In this document: one piece after another, positions 7,345-15,600 of the stretch
Numbering within the stretch: position 1 is the first letter of the stretch
How the letters are laid out: each line of letters opens with the position of its first letter
Assembly: GCA_020723365.1 (NCBI GenBank)
Contig: DYJB01000036.1
Location: 1-19,635, forward strand
Reading direction: 5' to 3'
DNA: 19,635 nt
Origin: Candidatus Aquidulcis sp.
GTDB taxonomy: Bacteria > Chloroflexota > Anaerolineae > Anaerolineales > E44-bin32
Position numbers and translations under genes: made by a program
The notes under the pieces: generated by a model
Databases searched by the model: none
Told to the model about the DNA's origin: nothing
The model's input: the letters and a program-made list of their open reading frames with translations, nothing else

Positions 7345-7845
7345 CTAGGCCTCCGGGATGCGAAGGACCATCCCAGGGCGGAGCTGATTCGGGTCCGGGC
7401 CGATGGCGGTCTTGTTGATCTCGTAGATCGCCGTCCACTTGCCCGGATCGGTCGAGCCGTAGTACTTCTGCGTGATCGTGCTGGGCGTATCGCCGGCAGC
7501 GACCACGTGCCAGGCCTTGATCCGAGGCGCCGTAACGACCGGAGCGGGCATGGCCGGCTTCGGGGCGGCCGGCTTGGCGACCGGCGCCGCTGCCTTCGGG
7601 GCCACCTTCTTGACGACCTTCTTGGCCGGGGCCTTCTTGACGGTCTTCTTGACGACCTTCTTGGCCGGGGCCTTCTTGACGACCTTCTTGACGGTCTTCT
7701 TGACGGTCTTCTTGACGACCTTCTTGGCCGGGGCCTTCTTGACGACCTTCTTGACGGTCTTCTTGACGACCTTCTTGGCCGGGGCCTTCTTCACAGCCTT
7801 CTTGACGGCCTTCTTCGCCTTCTTTGCCTTCTTTGCCACTGCCAT
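7345..7845 (-). CDS. Lysine-rich histone H1-like protein with C-terminal LysM domain
   Basis: 166 residues in two parts. Residues 1-80 hold 38 lysines in repeating AKKVVKK, TVKK and APAKK units, like the DNA-binding tails of bacterial H1-like proteins. A Pro/Ala linker (82-108) follows, then a LysM domain at about 112-164 (WHVVAAGDTPSTI ... YYG ... KWTAIYEINK ... IGPDPNQLRPGMVLRIP). The long YGSTDPGKWTAIYEINK form is the one found in YgaU/Kbp-type LysM proteins, where E. coli Kbp is a cytoplasmic potassium sensor. No signal peptide is seen, so a cytoplasmic, nucleic-acid-bound protein is likely. The frame is open up to 8025, but ATG 7845 has an ideal AAAGGAGG site 6 bases upstream (7852-7859) and begins the lysine repeats directly. 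It has its own promoter candidate and terminator, so it is monocistronic. Confidence 0.88.
   Translation of the reverse strand: MAVAKKAKKAKKAVKKAVKKAPAKKVVKKTVKKVVKKAPAKKVVKKTVKKTVKKVVKKAPAKKVVKKTVKKAPAKKVVKKVAPKAAAPVAKPAAPKPAMPAPVVTAPRIKAWHVVAAGDTPSTITQKYYGSTDPGKWTAIYEINKTAIGPDPNQLRPGMVLRIPEA
7612..7791 (-). repeat. In-gene repeats: four exact 27-bp copies in lysine tail
   Basis: The 27-bp unit beginning GACGACCTTCTTGGCCGGGG on the plus strand occurs exactly at 7612-7638, 7651-7677, 7714-7740 and 7765-7791. It encodes KKAPAKKVV on the minus strand. The spacings (39, 63 and 51) are all multiples of 3, with TTGACGGTCTTC-type fillers (KKTV) between copies. Exact DNA identity suggests recent slippage or unequal crossing-over, so tail length probably differs between strains. 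Confidence 0.85.
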
Positions 7846-7901
7846 CGGGATCCTCCTTTGTCTCCGGTCGTGAATGTGCCATCCGTGGGCGATAATGTCG
7901 G

Positions 7902-7907
7902 ATTGTA
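7902..7907 (-). promoter_or_regulatory. Possible -10 box for the LysM gene (TACAAT)
   Basis: On the minus strand TACAAT lies about 57 bases before the ATG at 7845, within a locally AT-richer stretch. I find no convincing -35 at the usual spacing, so this is a weak call. Confidence 0.35.
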
Positions 7908-8336
7908 CATCAACTCCCGTTCTGTGCGCGTTTCTAGCACCGAAGCCTGCAAAGCGCAAGTCTGAACCCCCCCTGGGACCCAACGAAGGAATCGCCGGAC
8001 ATCCTCGGGGCAGCCTGCGGGGCACCGAGATGAAGGCGTAGGTAGCTCTAGCTTCTCAGCGGAGGGAAGGCCTCCTCCATGCGACCCGGTGCCCTCGGAT
8101 GCGACCGATCCGCCGAAGCAGCCGTCGATAACTGGCTGTAAAGTACGTCTTAGACTCCTGATGGACGGTGGAATGGTCTTTGCGGTCTGTGTCACAAACG
8201 CGTCGAAGTCCTGCCCCGAGTTGTCAGACAACAATGCCCTCTATGCTGCCGATGGCCGCGGAGCGATCTCAGTGGGGTCACTGGCCCTCTGCGCCACCTC
8301 ATCCGGGCGCGGATGCCGCCGATCCTGCGACGCCGC
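7908..8336. other. Divergent intergenic region
   Basis: About 430 bases between the divergent LysM and phospholipase D-like genes. It is less GC-rich than the flanking genes and no open frame in it looks coding. One small inverted repeat, GTTGT-CAG-ACAAC at 8220-8232, stands out as a possible binding site or chance hairpin. No RNA gene was recognised. Confidence 0.5.
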
Positions 8337-8342
8337 TATAAT
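8337..8342 (+). promoter_or_regulatory. Consensus -10 box TATAAT before the phospholipase D-like gene
   Basis: An exact TATAAT in a very GC-rich stretch (CCGCTATAATCGGC). An in-frame GTG lies at 8349, about where transcription would start, and a second GTG with a Shine-Dalgarno-like site lies at 8415. No clear -35 is seen. Confidence 0.45.
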
Positions 8343-8414
8343 CGGCGCGTGACGACCGACGGACCGCCCCTTCCCGGGCAGTCATTTCCATTCTTGGAGG
8401 GGAATCCCAGGGCC

Positions 8415-9506
8415 GTGTTCCCGGTGCGCGCCTCACGCATACGAAGCGTCGCTGCTCCGGCGCTGGCGCTGTTGCTGCTGGCGAGCGCCTTCTGGCTGTT
8501 TGCCTCCGGCCGTCCGGTCTCGCCCGTGCTCCCATCATCGCCGATCGGTGACTCCGGTGACGCCTGGCTGAGCGTCTACCTCACGGACCCCGGCGGACCG
8601 CAAGCGGACTCGCTGCGCGGCGGCCCGGATGCCCGGCTGGCCGAGGCCATCGAGGCCGCCCGCTACTCGGTGGACGTTGCCATTTACCATCTCAACCTGT
8701 GGAGCGTGCGCGACGCGCTTCTGCGAGCCGCCGAGCGAGGCGTGCGCGTCCGAGTGGTGGTTGAGAGCGACGGGATCTTCGATCCCGAGGTCCAGGACCT
8801 GATCCAGGCGGGCATCCCGGTCCTGGGCGACCGGCGCGAGCCGCTCATGCACCACAAGTTCACCCTCATCGACGACGTCGAGGTGTGGACGGGCTCGATG
8901 AACTACTCGGTCGGCGCGGCCTACCGCGACAACAACGTCCTGCTGCGCATCCGCGACCAGGCCGTGGCGGAGAACTACCGCCGCGAGTTCGACGAGATGT
9001 TCACCGACGATCTCTTCGGCCCCCTGTCGGCCCCCGACACCCCCCATCCGCGCGTGGCGATCGGAGCGACGACGGTCGAGACGTACTTCGCCCCGGACGA
9101 CGGCGTCGCCCGCCGGCTGATTGAGCTCATTGCCGGGGCGCGCACCGAGGTGGACATACTGGCCTTCACCTTCACCTCCGATCCGCTGGCCGAGGCGCTG
9201 CTGGGGGCGGCCGGGCGCGGGGTCCGCGTGCGCGCCGTCTTCGAGCGCGACCAGGCCGAGGCGGCGGGCAGTGACGTGCAGCGCCTGCAGCAGGCCGGGC
9301 TGGACGTGCGCCTCGACAACAGCGAGGGCAACCTGCATCATAAGTTGCTGCTGGTCGACGGACGCGTTGTGGCGACCGGTTCCTACAACTTCACCCGCAG
9401 CGCCGAGCAAGCCAACGACGAGAACGTGGTCATCTTCGACGACCCGGCAGCGGTGGCACTTCTGCAAGCCGAGTTCCAGCGTCAGTACGAGGCCGGGTCA
9501 CCGTGA
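8415..9506 (+). CDS. Membrane-anchored phospholipase D-like protein with two HKD motifs
   Basis: Phosphodiesterase-fold protein of 363 residues. Two HxKxxxxD catalytic motifs are intact: H146/K148/D153 (HHKFTLID), followed by GSMNYS, and H308/K310/D315 (HHKLLLVD), followed by GSYNFT. The two halves together form one active site in this superfamily. Members include lipases, nucleases and transphosphatidylases, and the sequence does not decide the substrate; the compact size fits the nuclease-like or general bacterial branch. The N-terminus (SVAAPALALLLLASAFWLF) is a signal peptide or membrane anchor after a basic start, so the catalytic domain should be outside the cytoplasm. I chose GTG 8415 because GGAGGGG stands at 8396-8402 and the hydrophobic segment then sits at the normal distance. 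A leaderless start at GTG 8349 is possible. Confidence 0.88.
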   Translation: MFPVRASRIRSVAAPALALLLLASAFWLFASGRPVSPVLPSSPIGDSGDAWLSVYLTDPGGPQADSLRGGPDARLAEAIEAARYSVDVAIYHLNLWSVRDALLRAAERGVRVRVVVESDGIFDPEVQDLIQAGIPVLGDRREPLMHHKFTLIDDVEVWTGSMNYSVGAAYRDNNVLLRIRDQAVAENYRREFDEMFTDDLFGPLSAPDTPHPRVAIGATTVETYFAPDDGVARRLIELIAGARTEVDILAFTFTSDPLAEALLGAAGRGVRVRAVFERDQAEAAGSDVQRLQQAGLDVRLDNSEGNLHHKLLLVDGRVVATGSYNFTRSAEQANDENVVIFDDPAAVALLQAEFQRQYEAGSP

Positions 9507-10106
9507 GTGTCCGGGCGCAAGGGAGGGCGGAAGCATCGGAACCCGGCGTGGCGGGGGCAAGCCGGCTCTCGACGCAGGCAGATGTCGCCCCCGCGCAGGC
9601 GCCGGTGCGGGAAGCCTGGACGACCGAGGTGGGGGCCCGCACCATTTTCGCCGCCGCGCGACTCGACTTGCGCCCCGGCGGCGCCTGTAGAAGGTTCTTC
9701 CCTCCGGAAGCGGTGCCGGGGCGGCAAGGCGGCGAGGGCGCGGTGCTGCCGGCTGTTCCGCCCATGGCTATGCTAAGCTTCACCTGGAACGCACCTCCCG
9801 ATCGCCCCGCTGTGGGCCGGCCGACGACGTTCGCGACGGTTGGGCTGCACGCCGTCGGATCACACGCCACGCGCCCCCGGCGGACGCAGGACGGCTGGGG
9901 CCGCGGCGACGAGGGGGACCGGGCCCAGGCCTGCATCCGACGCGCCGGGCGGCCGGTGGTGCGGCCGCAGCTGTGTTTCCGATCCGAGCACGGTCCCCTC
10001 GATGAGGACCAGATTTCCGGGGACCTGCAGCCCGCTGCGCCGGGGGGAAGCTCGATGCTGGCCGGCCCGAGCGGTTGAGCCGCGCATCCGGCGCTTGGAG
10101 GAACGA
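9507..10106. other. 600-base non-coding gap
   Basis: No convincing gene on either strand; long open frames here are products of high GC and translate to low-complexity Arg/Pro/Gly sequence. An 8-bp inverted repeat, GGTGCGGG (9604-9611) and CCCGCACC (9636-9643), followed by ATTTTC could be a weak plus-strand terminator for the phospholipase D-like gene. A TATGCT word at 9769-9774 could belong to a promoter of the downstream ATPase gene. Both are weak. Confidence 0.45.
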
Positions 10107-12545
10107 ATGGAGAACTACGAGAAGCTGGGCGTCTTCTACCTTGGCCGTGCCATCGACCCAACGACGAAGAAGGCAGGCGCTGCACCCCTCCTGTATGACT
10201 CCAAGGATCTGGTCACGCACGCCGTCTGTGTCGGCATGACGGGCAGCGGCAAGACCGGGTTGTGCCTGGACCTGCTCGAGGAGGCCGCCATCGACGGCCT
10301 CCCGGCGATCGCCATCGACCCCAAGGGGGACCTGCCCAACCTGCTGCTGACCTTCCCGCAGCTGCGCGGCGAGGATTTCCTTCCATGGATCAATCCCGAC
10401 GAAGCAGCCAGAAAGGGGCTGAGCCCTGAGGCCTTCGCCCACGAGCAGGCGGAGTTGTGGAAGAAGGGACTGGCGGAGTGGGACCAGAGCGGCGAGCGGA
10501 TCCAGCGCCTGCGGGAGGCCGCCGATTTCGCCATCTACACCCCCGGCTCGAGCGCCGGGCTGCAGGTGTCGATCCTGCGGTCCTTCGAACCGCCGGCCCC
10601 CGCCGTGCGCGACGATGCGGAACTGCTGCAGGAACGCGTCACCGCCACCGTCGCCGGGCTGCTGGGCCTGGTGGGCATCGAGGCTGATCCGCTCAAGAGC
10701 CGCGAGCACATTCTGCTCTCGACGCTGCTTGGGCGGGCCTGGCAGCAGGGACAGGGACTCGACCTGCCGGCGCTGATCCAGCAGGTGCAGACTCCACCGG
10801 TGGAGAAGGTCGGTGTCCTGGATCTCGAATCCTTCTTCCCGTCCAAGGACCGCTTCTCCCTGGCGATGGCGCTCAACAACTTGCTGGCGGCGCCGGGATT
10901 CAGCGCCTGGATGGAAGGCGAGGCGCTCGACATCGGCGCCATGCTGCGCACTCCCGCGGGCAAGCCGCGCCTGAGCATCTTCTCCATCGCCCATCTGAAC
11001 GACGCCGAGCGCATGTTCTTCGTGACGCTGCTGCTGAGCGAGGTCGTGGCCTGGATGCGGGCGCAGACCGGGACCAGCAGCCTGCGGGCCCTGCTGTACA
11101 TGGATGAAGTCTTCGGTTTCTTCCCCCCGGTAGCCGAGCCGCCGTCCAAGCGCCCGATGCTGACGCTGCTCAAGCAGGCCCGGGCCTACGGTCTCGGCGT
11201 GGTGCTGACGACCCAGAACCCGGTCGACCTGGACTACAAGGGCCTGGCGAACGCCGGCACCTGGTTCCTGGGACGCCTGCAGACCGAGCGCGACAAGGAG
11301 CGCGTGCTGGAGGGGCTGGAGGGCGTGGCGGCGACGTCCGGGGGCGCCTTCGACCGGGCGGACATGGAGAAGACGCTCGCCGGACTGCAGTCGCGAGCGT
11401 TCGTGCTCCACAACGTGCACGAGGATAAGCCGATCGTCTTCCAGACGCGCTGGGCGATGAGCTACCTGCGCGGCCCGATGACGCGGCAGCAGATCAAGAC
11501 CCTCATGGACCCGCGCCGGCCGTCTGCCGCAACCCCCCGCGCCTCCGCCCCCGCTGCCGCGGTTGCCATGCCCGCCATGGCGGCGGCAGCGGCCGCGGGT
11601 CAGCCGACGACGACGCCTGACGTGCCGACGGTCTTCCTGCCGGCGCGCGGCAGTGCGCCCGCCGGGGCGGCGCTGGCCTACGTCCCGATGATCCTGGGGG
11701 CGGCGCGTGTCGGGTATGCCAGCGCCAAGGCGCGCGTCGACCTGAGCCGGCCGGTCGTCATGCTGACGCCGATCACCGACGAAGCGGTGCCCGTGGCGTG
11801 GGACCGCGGCCGCACGGTCGAGCTGCTGGTGGATGATCTGGAGAAGGCTGCCGCCTCCGGGGCGACCTTCGCCGCACTGCCGCCGGCGGCAGGCAAGGCC
11901 AAGAGCTACGCCGCCTGGAGCAAGGACTTCGCCGCCTGGGTGTATGCCAGCAGCAAGCTGGAGTTGTTCCGCAGTCCAGCCACCAAGCGGGTATCGGAGC
12001 CGGGCGAGAGCGAACGCGACTTCCGCGCCCGGCTGGCCCAGGGCGGCCGCGAGTCGCGCGACGCGGAGCTCGATAAGCTGAAGGCGAAGTACGGCCCCAA
12101 GCTCCAGGCGCTGGAAGAGCGCAAGCGGCGCGCCGAGCAGGCCAAGGAGAAGCAGGCCGATCAAGCCAAGGACGCCGCATTGCAGACCGCCATTTCCGTC
12201 GGCGCCACGCTGCTCGGGGCACTGGGAGGACGCAAGGCGGTCAGCCGCACCAATCTGGGCCGGGCGACGACGGCCGCCCGCGGGGTCAGCCGGACGATGC
12301 GCGAGCAGCAGGACATAGGCCGCGCCGCCGACACCGTCGAGGCCCTCGATCAGCAGATGGCGGCGCTGGATGCCGAGTTCCAGGCCAAGGCGGCGGAGCT
12401 GCAGGCATCGGCCGACCCGAGCGCCGCGGCGCTCGAACCGCTGACCATCAAGCCCAAGAAGGCCGACATCGGGGTCCAGCTGGTGGCGCTGGCCTGGGTG
12501 CCCCACTGGCGCGATGCGCAGGGCACGCTGACCCCCATCTGGTAG
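10107..12545 (+). CDS. HerA/VirB4-like ATP-binding protein (DUF87-like), function unknown
   Basis: 812-residue P-loop ATPase of the HerA/FtsK-like superfamily. Seen: Walker A GMTGSGKT at 43-50, then AIDPKGDLPNLLLTFP; Walker B LLYMDE with D333 and E334; TTQNPVDLDY with sensor-like Q370; GRLQTERDKER with a candidate arginine finger at R390. The core ends near residue 465. An Ala/Pro linker (about 470-515), a further folded region, a charged coiled coil (about 633-690), a short Gly-rich hydrophobic stretch (about 695-708) and a final domain ending VALAWVPHW follow. The N-terminus is typical of a conserved family of uncharacterised ATPases. ATG 10107 is preceded by GGAGGA (10097-10102), although the frame is open upstream to 9840. 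No nuclease such as NurA lies next to it, so a HerA-NurA role is not supported. It is probably a cytoplasmic or membrane-associated motor. Confidence 0.88.
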   Translation: MENYEKLGVFYLGRAIDPTTKKAGAAPLLYDSKDLVTHAVCVGMTGSGKTGLCLDLLEEAAIDGLPAIAIDPKGDLPNLLLTFPQLRGEDFLPWINPDEAARKGLSPEAFAHEQAELWKKGLAEWDQSGERIQRLREAADFAIYTPGSSAGLQVSILRSFEPPAPAVRDDAELLQERVTATVAGLLGLVGIEADPLKSREHILLSTLLGRAWQQGQGLDLPALIQQVQTPPVEKVGVLDLESFFPSKDRFSLAMALNNLLAAPGFSAWMEGEALDIGAMLRTPAGKPRLSIFSIAHLNDAERMFFVTLLLSEVVAWMRAQTGTSSLRALLYMDEVFGFFPPVAEPPSKRPMLTLLKQARAYGLGVVLTTQNPVDLDYKGLANAGTWFLGRLQTERDKERVLEGLEGVAATSGGAFDRADMEKTLAGLQSRAFVLHNVHEDKPIVFQTRWAMSYLRGPMTRQQIKTLMDPRRPSAATPRASAPAAAVAMPAMAAAAAAGQPTTTPDVPTVFLPARGSAPAGAALAYVPMILGAARVGYASAKARVDLSRPVVMLTPITDEAVPVAWDRGRTVELLVDDLEKAAASGATFAALPPAAGKAKSYAAWSKDFAAWVYASSKLELFRSPATKRVSEPGESERDFRARLAQGGRESRDAELDKLKAKYGPKLQALEERKRRAEQAKEKQADQAKDAALQTAISVGATLLGALGGRKAVSRTNLGRATTAARGVSRTMREQQDIGRAADTVEALDQQMAALDAEFQAKAAELQASADPSAAALEPLTIKPKKADIGVQLVALAWVPHWRDAQGTLTPIW

Positions 12546-12580
12546 CCCGCTTCAGTCCAGGGCGGGGCAACCTGCACACC

Positions 12581-12611
12581 AAAACGGCGGCGCTCCATCG
12601 GAGCGCCGCCG
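12581..12611 (-). terminator. Rho-independent terminator of the kinase-fusion gene
   Basis: A perfect 12-bp stem, CGGCGGCGCTCC (12585-12596) and GGAGCGCCGCCG (12600-12611), with a 3-base loop. On the minus strand it is followed by TTTTGG, and it lies 57 bases beyond the stop of the kinase-fusion gene. It may also stop plus-strand transcription from the HerA-like gene, though no T-tract exists on that side. Confidence 0.75.
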
Positions 12612-12667
12612 GTCGCTTCGAGTGCGGAAGGCCGACGGGCACAACGTCGGCCGAGTGCCCCGCCTGG

Positions 12668-15600
12668 CTAGTGGGCTTCGAGGATGACGTCCTTCCAGTG
12701 ATCGCGCCACACCGGCGACACCGGGTAGCGCTTGACCCACGGCTTGAGAAAGAAGGAATGCCGCCCGTAGAACAAAGGCAGAAGGTAGGTTCGTTCGATC
12801 AGGCGGCGGTCGGCTTCCCGGTAGGCCTGCAGCCTTGCCCGCGGGTCCAGGAGATCCTGCGCACGCCGCAGTGCCTCATGCACTTCGGGGAAGTGCCGGG
12901 TCTCGACGAACCGGTCAAGGCAGACTCGGAGGAATGAGTCCGGGTCGGGGAAGTCCCCCAGCCAGCCCGTCTCCACGAGATGCGGCGCAGCCTCGCCGCT
13001 GCCGACGCGTCGGTACTCATCGAACCCCATGATGCGGGATTGCAGGCTGGCGCCCAGGACATCGCGCCACTGGGAGAGCAGGTAATCCTGGCTGGCGGGA
13101 AACACCAGGCGGCGACCGAGGACGACGAACTCGATCTCAGGCAGGCACTTGCCTCCCGGGTAACCGGCTTCCGACATCAGCCGGCGGGCGGCATCCGGGT
13201 CGTAGGCCGGGGCGATCGCCGACACGTGCCCCGGGATACCGGGGGGGACCAGGCCCCCCGTGCCGGGGGTTCCATACCCGCGGCGCACGACATCGGCGTA
13301 GGCTTCCCGGTCCAGCGCCAGGGCGAAGGCGCGGCGCACACGGATGTCGTCGAAGGGCGGCCGGTGCAGGTTGAAGAGCAAGAATCCGGTGAACGCCGAG
13401 GGCAGGGCGAAGTATTCGCGCGGGAAGGCGTGGCGGGCGATATCCATCGCGTCTGGAGGCAGCCACAGGACATCCTGTTCGCCGGCGGCATACCGGCTGG
13501 ATAGCCGATCCGGATCGGACTCGAGATCGAGATCGAGCTCGACGCGCTGTAGGTTGCCGGCAAACCTGCCGGTGTAGCCGGAGTTCCGCACCAGCACCAG
13601 GCGCCGCTGGGGTTCGAACGTTTCGAGGCGGAACGGGCCGTTGGTGACCAGCGTGGCCGGGTCGGTCCAGCGTTCCCCGTAATGCTGGATCACGTGTCGG
13701 GGAACGGGCAGCAGGATGCCGGCCAGGTGCAGGAAGTATCCGGCCGGCCGCTCGAGCTCGACGGTCAGTGTGTAGTCGCCCGTGGCCCGGATCCCGACGC
13801 TCGCCGGATCACTGCTCAGGCGCTGATGCAGATCCCGGGCGCCGCGTATGTCGAACAGGTAGTTGGGGATGTTGGTGCCGTTGCCGGGATCCAGCGTACG
13901 CTTCCAGCCGAACTCATAGTCGTGGGCCGTCACCGGCGTGCCGTCTGACCAGCGGCCGTCCGGCCGCAGGTGGAAGATGTAGCGCCGACCGCCGTCGAGC
14001 ACCTCCCAGGCACGCGCCCCATCCGGCAGCACTTCCAGATCCGCCGTGCGCTCGACCAGGCCCTGGAACAGGTGCACCGCCACCGCCATGTCGCTGTAGA
14101 TGTCCAGCCGGCACGGGTCGAGGGTGTTGAGCAGCGCGAGCGTCTGGCGCAGGGCGTGCGGGGCAGCCGGCAGGTCCCCCGGCGGGACCGAAGGGGCCCC
14201 TTGCAGGAGCACGAAACCTTCCTGGAACGCGCGGCGGGATCCTTCGAAATCGAGCAGCGAGTGTCGCAGCAGCCCGAGCTTCATCAGAAGCCGGGCGGCA
14301 CGCTCGCCCTCGCCCTCCTCCTTCAGGATCGCCAGCGCCTCGTCGTACGCCTGCACCGCCTCCGGGTAGGCGAAAGCGGCGGCGGCCTGGTCCCCCGCCT
14401 GCAGCAGGTACTCGGCCGCCTTCTGCCACTCGGCGGCTTCGGCGAAATGTCGGCCGAGGCGGGCGGCGCGCGGAGCGCTCTCGCCCTCATAGAGCCTCTC
14501 CAGCGCGTGTGCGACACGTGCGTGCAGGCGCTGCCGGCGCAGTCCCAGCAGGTTCTCGGCCATCGTATGGTGAACAAGCGCGTGGACAAAGCGATGCCGT
14601 GGGCGGGAAGCCCGCGGGCGGGAAGGACTTCGCACCTCTTCGATCAGCTGCGCCCGTTCGGCGCGCTCGAGGATCTCGATCAGGTCGTCCTCGCCCAGGC
14701 CGGAAGCGGCCTGCAGTTCGTCGACGTCGAACTCGCGGCCCAGCACGGCGGCCAGGCGCAGCAGGTCCTGATCGGATTCGGGCAGCCTGGCGACGCGGGA
14801 CTGGATCGTGACGCGCACGTTCTGGGGGACCTCCAGCTGGTCCCCTCCAGGGAGTTGCCAGCGGCCGTCGTGCAGGATCAGCCGGCCCTCGTCCACCAGC
14901 GCCCGGCAAACCTCTTCGATGAAGAAGGGGTTGCCGTCGGTCTCGCGGTAGACGCCCTCCAGGAACTCGGGGGCGATATCTTCCTGGAACATGGTGGAAA
15001 GCATGGCGCCTGTCTGGGGGCGGTCGAAGCGCGGCAGCTTGAGCCGCAGGGCGCGGCGTTCGCGGTTCAGCTCCTGGAGCAGGTCGCGCAGGGCGCGGGC
15101 TTCGTCGAGCTCGATCTCGCGGTACGTCAGCACGGCCAGCAGTCGCATCCCGGGGACCCTGGCGCGGTGGACGATGTGCCCGAGGATGCGCAGCGTACCG
15201 CCATCTGCCCAGTGGGCGTCTTCGAGAATGAGCAGCAGCGGGACGTGCCGGGAAAGCGCCGAGAACAGGTGCGCCGCACTCTCGCACAGCTGATGTTGAT
15301 CGACAGCCGGCTCGCCGGGCGGACGCGGCGGGATGTCCGGGTGGAGAGCCTGCAGCGACGGCGCCAGGCGGACCAGGTCGGGGAGGATGAACGGCGGGAC
15401 TCCTTGCGGCGTGCCGGCCAGGCGCGTGAGCGCCTGGTGCAGGACGGGCACCAGCGGGGCGTAGGGAGCGCCGCCCTCGGCGAAGCACTCCCCGGCCAGC
15501 ACCAGCCCTCCCGTGACGGCCACCTGTGAGCCCAGCTCGCGCGCCATGCGCGTCTTGCCGATCCCGGGTTCGCCGCTGATCAGCAAGACCTGCGTTGTCC

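Noticed and set aside
7612..7791. CRISPR-like repeated units
   Set aside because: The spacers are themselves repetitive and in frame, and the units encode lysine repeats in a gene with a ribosome binding site. The same reasoning excludes the 21-base repeats at 4184-4381.
7846..8025. Longer start for the LysM gene at 8025
   Set aside because: The added residues are not conserved-looking, and the ideal AAAGGAGG site directly precedes ATG 7845.
8220..8232. GTTGT-CAG-ACAAC inverted repeat as a LexA/SOS box
   Set aside because: The arms are only 5 bp and match no SOS box I can name with confidence, so it is noted only as a small inverted repeat.
9503..10078. Possible 191-residue gene after the phospholipase D-like gene
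   Set aside because: It has no motif, no good ribosome binding site at its GTG start, and a composition like non-coding GC-rich DNA.
9780..12506. Minus-strand open frame of 908 codons
   Set aside because: It is the antisense of the HerA-like ATPase gene, whose Walker motifs and ribosome binding site are clear. The antisense translation has no recognisable motif.
12668..14158. Separate peptide ABC transporter binding-protein gene
   Set aside because: The domain is complete but continuous with the upstream ATPase/TPR frame. There is no signal peptide, lipobox or credible internal start, and no permease gene nearby.
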